Origin: an uncultured Eubacteriales bacterium | GTDB taxonomy: Bacteria; Bacillota; Clostridia; Oscillospirales; Acutalibacteraceae | Length of the DNA stretch: 7,651 nucleotides | Direction of reading: 5' to 3' | Assembly (NCBI GenBank): GCA_900320925.1 | Contig: ONUD01000153.1 | Span: forward strand, 1-7,651 | Shown here: piece after piece, positions 5,898 to 7,651 of the stretch | Layout: each line of letters starts with the position of its first letter | Numbering within the stretch: position 1 is the stretch's first letter | The notes under the pieces: model-generated | The model's input: the letters and a program-made list of their open reading frames with translations, nothing else | Databases searched by the model: none | Told to the model about the DNA's origin: nothing | Made by a program: the position numbers and the translations under genes

Positions 5898-6161
5898 ATG
5901 CTGAAATCAGAAAAAGAAGCACTCATCAAAGAGTATGCAACCCACGAGGGCGATACAGGTTCTCCCGAAGTGCAGATTGCCATTCTCACCAAGAGAATCA
6001 ATGACCTCACCGAACATCTCAAAACCCACAAGAAGGATCATCACTCAAGACGCGGACTGTTCAAAATGATCGGTCAGAGAAGAAGTCTGCTCAACTATCT
6101 GACGAAAGTTGATATCGAGCGTTATCGTTCTATCATCGCAAGACTCGGTATCCGTAAGTAA
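5898..6161 (+). CDS. rpsO: 30S ribosomal protein S15
   Basis: This protein of the small ribosomal subunit binds the three-way junction of 16S rRNA helices 20-22 early in assembly. The 87 residues fit the normal 87-89. The sequence is typical throughout: GDTGSPEVQIAILT (18-31), LTEHLKTHKKDHHSRRGL (36-53), then LLNYLTK and IIARLGIRK at the end. The conserved His-Asp-His-x-x-Arg-Arg region that contacts rRNA is present. The ATG at 5898 is preferred over an in-frame GTG four codons upstream because the GTG lies inside the Shine-Dalgarno AGGTGGA (5884-5890), 7 bases before the ATG. The next gene is pnp, a widespread bacterial order. An intrinsic terminator follows, so pnp probably depends partly on read-through. 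Confidence 0.98.
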   Translation: MLKSEKEALIKEYATHEGDTGSPEVQIAILTKRINDLTEHLKTHKKDHHSRRGLFKMIGQRRSLLNYLTKVDIERYRSIIARLGIRK

Positions 6162-6174
6162 AAAATGGTTTCAG

Positions 6175-6206
6175 GGCAGTCTGTTATGTGGCAGACTGCC
6201 TTGTTT
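6175..6206 (+). terminator. Intrinsic terminator or attenuator after rpsO
   Basis: GGCAGTCTG (6175-6183) and CAGACTGCC (6192-6200) form a perfect 9-bp stem with an 8-base loop, followed by TTGTTT. It begins 13 bases after the rpsO stop. The U-tract is short, so partial read-through into pnp is likely. Confidence 0.75.
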
Positions 6207-6216
6207 CAATGGAGTG

Positions 6217-6282
6217 TCGTTTCGGATTTTAGCAGTGAAACGAGAAAACAGTCTCCCTGTTTTTTGGTTTAATTGCTAAACC
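6217..6282 (+). promoter_or_regulatory. Run of three further hairpins in the rpsO-pnp gap
   Basis: Three more inverted repeats follow the terminator: TCGTTTC/GAAACGA (6217-6223, 6237-6243, 13-base loop), AAAACAG/CTGTTTT (6245-6251, 6257-6263, loop TCTCC, with further Ts after it) and GGTTTA/TAAACC (6266-6271, 6277-6282, loop ATTGC). The second has terminator-like form. In enterobacteria the pnp leader is a processed hairpin used in autoregulation; whether these do the same is unknown. No promoter with good -35 and -10 boxes was found in this 160-base gap. Confidence 0.45.
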
Positions 6283-6289
6283 GATATGA

Positions 6290-6313
6290 CCTCAAAAATA
6301 TCATTTTTGGAGG
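6290..6313 (+). promoter_or_regulatory. Hairpin covering the pnp Shine-Dalgarno
   Basis: CCTC (6290-6293) pairs with GAGG (6310-6313) and AAAAAT (6294-6299) with ATTTTT (6303-6308), giving 10 bp with one bulged G and a 3-base loop. GGAGG at 6309-6313 is the Shine-Dalgarno, 8 bases before the pnp ATG at 6322. The stem therefore hides the ribosome binding site and may limit translation of pnp. Confidence 0.6.
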
Positions 6314-6321
6314 AAATTATT

Positions 6322-7651
6322 ATGTTTGAAAATTTCAGAACCTTTGAAACAGAGTTTGCCGGCCGCCCGCTTGTCATTGAAACGGGCAAAATGACACAGC
6401 TTGCCAATGGTGCGTGTCTGGTCAGATACGGTGAAACAGTGGTACACGTTGCCGTGACAGCCGCTCCCAAGCCAAGAGAGGGCGTAGACTTTTTCCCGCT
6501 GTCAGTGGACTTTGAGGAGAAGCAGTATGCCATGGGCAAAATCCCCGGCGGCTTCGGCAAGAGAGAAGGCAGACCCTCTGAAAAATCCATTCTTATTTCC
6601 AGAGTGATTGACCGTCCGATTCGTCCGCTGTTCCCGAAGGACATGAGAAACGATGTTTCCATCGTCTGCACGGTCATGGCCTATGACCCTGACTGCCTGC
6701 CGGAAATTGCTTCCATGGTGGGTACGTCCATTGCTCTGAGCATTTCCGATGTACCGTGGAACGGCCCTATTTCTGCCGTATCCGTAGGACTGATTGACGG
6801 GGAGTTCATCATCAACCCCACCAAAGAACAGAGAGATCTTTCTCAGATGGCAGTAACGGTTGCTTCCACAGATGAACGTATTGCCATGATTGAAGCCGGT
6901 GCCAATATCGTGCCTGATGACGTGATGTACAACGGCATTATGGCAGGCCATCAGGCTAACCAGAGTATCATTGCATTCATCAAGTCCATTCAGGCGGAAA
7001 TCGGCAAACCCAAGTTTGAGTATCCGAGCAACGAGCCTGACCCCGAAATGCTGGAAGCTATCAAGGCATTTGCCATGGATGACATCAGAGTGGCTCTGGA
7101 CACCGATGACAAAAAGGTGCGTGATGAGCGTCTGAAGCCCATCTATGAAGCCGTGCATGAGAAGTTTGACGAAATCTATCCCGAACAGGCGGAAAAGATT
7201 GATGACTGCCTGTACAAGACACAAAAGTATATTGTACGCCGCTGGCTGTTGGATGAACAGAAGCGTGTGGACGGCAGAAAAATGGATGAAATGCGTCCGC
7301 TGGCATCGGAGGTCGGTATCCTGCCCAGAGTACATGGTTCAGGACTGTTTACCAGAGGTCAGACACAGGTGCTGACCATTACCACCCTCGGCTCTGTCAG
7401 CGACCAGCAGACACTGGACGGCATTGATGACCAGACTGCCAAGAGATATATCCATCACTATAACTTCCCCTCCTACTCTGTCGGTGAAACCAAACCGTCG
7501 AGAGGACCCGGACGCCGCGAAATCGGTCACGGCGCTCTGGCGGAAAAAGCGCTTGTCCCGGTCATTCCCTCTGTGGAAGAATTCCCCTATGCCATCCGTG
7601 TGGTATCCGAAGTGCTTTCTTCCAACGGTTCCACTTCACAAGGTTCTATCT
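6322..7651 (+). CDS. pnp: Polyribonucleotide nucleotidyltransferase (PNPase), 3' end outside window
   Basis: PNPase degrades RNA from the 3' end using phosphate, forms a trimeric ring and takes part in mRNA turnover. The visible 443 codons cover the first RNase PH-like domain (about 10-140: GKMTQLANGACLVRYGETVV, then FFPLSVDFEEKQYAMGKIPGG and RVIDRPIRPLFP), the helical linker, and the start of the second RNase PH-like domain. That second domain shows RGQTQVLT (345-352), then NFPSYSVGE and GPGRREIGHGALAEKAL (395-411). The catalytic aspartates of the second domain and the KH and S1 RNA-binding domains lie beyond the right edge. Family length is about 700 residues, so roughly 60 percent is visible. 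The start is supported by GGAGG 8 bases upstream. Its position after rpsO is the common bacterial arrangement. No frameshift or unusual residue was noticed in the visible part. Confidence 0.97.
   Translation, partial: MFENFRTFETEFAGRPLVIETGKMTQLANGACLVRYGETVVHVAVTAAPKPREGVDFFPLSVDFEEKQYAMGKIPGGFGKREGRPSEKSILISRVIDRPIRPLFPKDMRNDVSIVCTVMAYDPDCLPEIASMVGTSIALSISDVPWNGPISAVSVGLIDGEFIINPTKEQRDLSQMAVTVASTDERIAMIEAGANIVPDDVMYNGIMAGHQANQSIIAFIKSIQAEIGKPKFEYPSNEPDPEMLEAIKAFAMDDIRVALDTDDKKVRDERLKPIYEAVHEKFDEIYPEQAEKIDDCLYKTQKYIVRRWLLDEQKRVDGRKMDEMRPLASEVGILPRVHGSGLFTRGQTQVLTITTLGSVSDQQTLDGIDDQTAKRYIHHYNFPSYSVGETKPSRGPGRREIGHGALAEKALVPVIPSVEEFPYAIRVVSEVLSSNGSTSQGSI

Noticed and set aside
6502..7335. 277-codon minus-strand open frame
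   Set aside because: It is a shadow of pnp, with composition typical of an antisense frame and no start signals.
1..7651. CRISPR arrays, tRNA or rRNA genes, complete insertion sequences
   Set aside because: No regularly spaced repeats, cloverleaf genes, rRNA stretches or transposase with terminal repeats were seen.

Overview
The window looks like a chromosomal segment from a Gram-positive gut or rumen Clostridia, most likely an Oscillospiraceae/Ruminococcus-type bacterium. The evidence is the AGGAGG-type ribosome binding sites, the sharp TTGACA-17-TATAAT promoters, the rpsO-pnp gene order with a GPGRREIGHG-type PNPase, a Rpn-family nuclease tail, and a remnant of a BspA-like surface protein with a 'SATGGKAPY' Ig-like C-terminal domain. 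This placement is an inference from protein style; the sequence alone does not prove the genus.

Layout, left to right. (1) Positions 1-357: the C-terminal end of a Rpn/PD-(D/E)XK nuclease-transposase family protein that runs off the left edge. (2) 412-2250 (+): a complete glutamine-dependent asparagine synthetase (AsnB type, 612 aa) with intact Cys2 and ATP-pyrophosphatase loop. (3) 2254-2289: a perfect 15-bp hairpin acting as a shared terminator between convergent genes. (4) 2291-3274 (-): dTDP-glucose 4,6-dehydratase (RmlB/RfbB), with its own strong promoter. (5) A 282-base non-coding gap with a perfect hairpin of unknown role. (6) 3557-5083 (-): a second asparagine-synthetase-like protein (508 aa) that has lost the first part of the glutaminase domain, including the catalytic cysteine, but keeps the synthetase domain. 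It has its own promoter and terminator. (7) 5184-5668 (-): a broken surface-protein gene with an intact promoter, start and signal peptide, followed by a frame change into a C-terminal Ig-like domain. (8) A divergent promoter region with a 20-bp AT-rich palindrome exactly between two back-to-back -35 boxes. (9) 5898-6161 (+): rpsO (ribosomal protein S15) with a structured leader that folds as a plausible three-way junction and can pair with its own Shine-Dalgarno. (10) 6322-end (+): pnp (PNPase), cut by the right edge, with several hairpins before it, one of which covers its Shine-Dalgarno.

How the genes relate. The right end is ordinary housekeeping RNA and ribosome biology (rpsO-pnp, both probably autoregulated through their leaders). 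The left and middle are accessory: two distinct asparagine-synthetase homologues around a lone RmlB, each in a separate transcription unit, and a decayed surface protein. RmlB makes the common intermediate of dTDP-deoxysugars, and amidotransferases of the AsnB fold are sometimes found in surface-polysaccharide loci. No glycosyltransferase or other rml gene is present here, so a shared pathway is only a possibility. The most interesting items are the Cys-less synthetase, the rpsO leader and the collapsed surface-protein gene.
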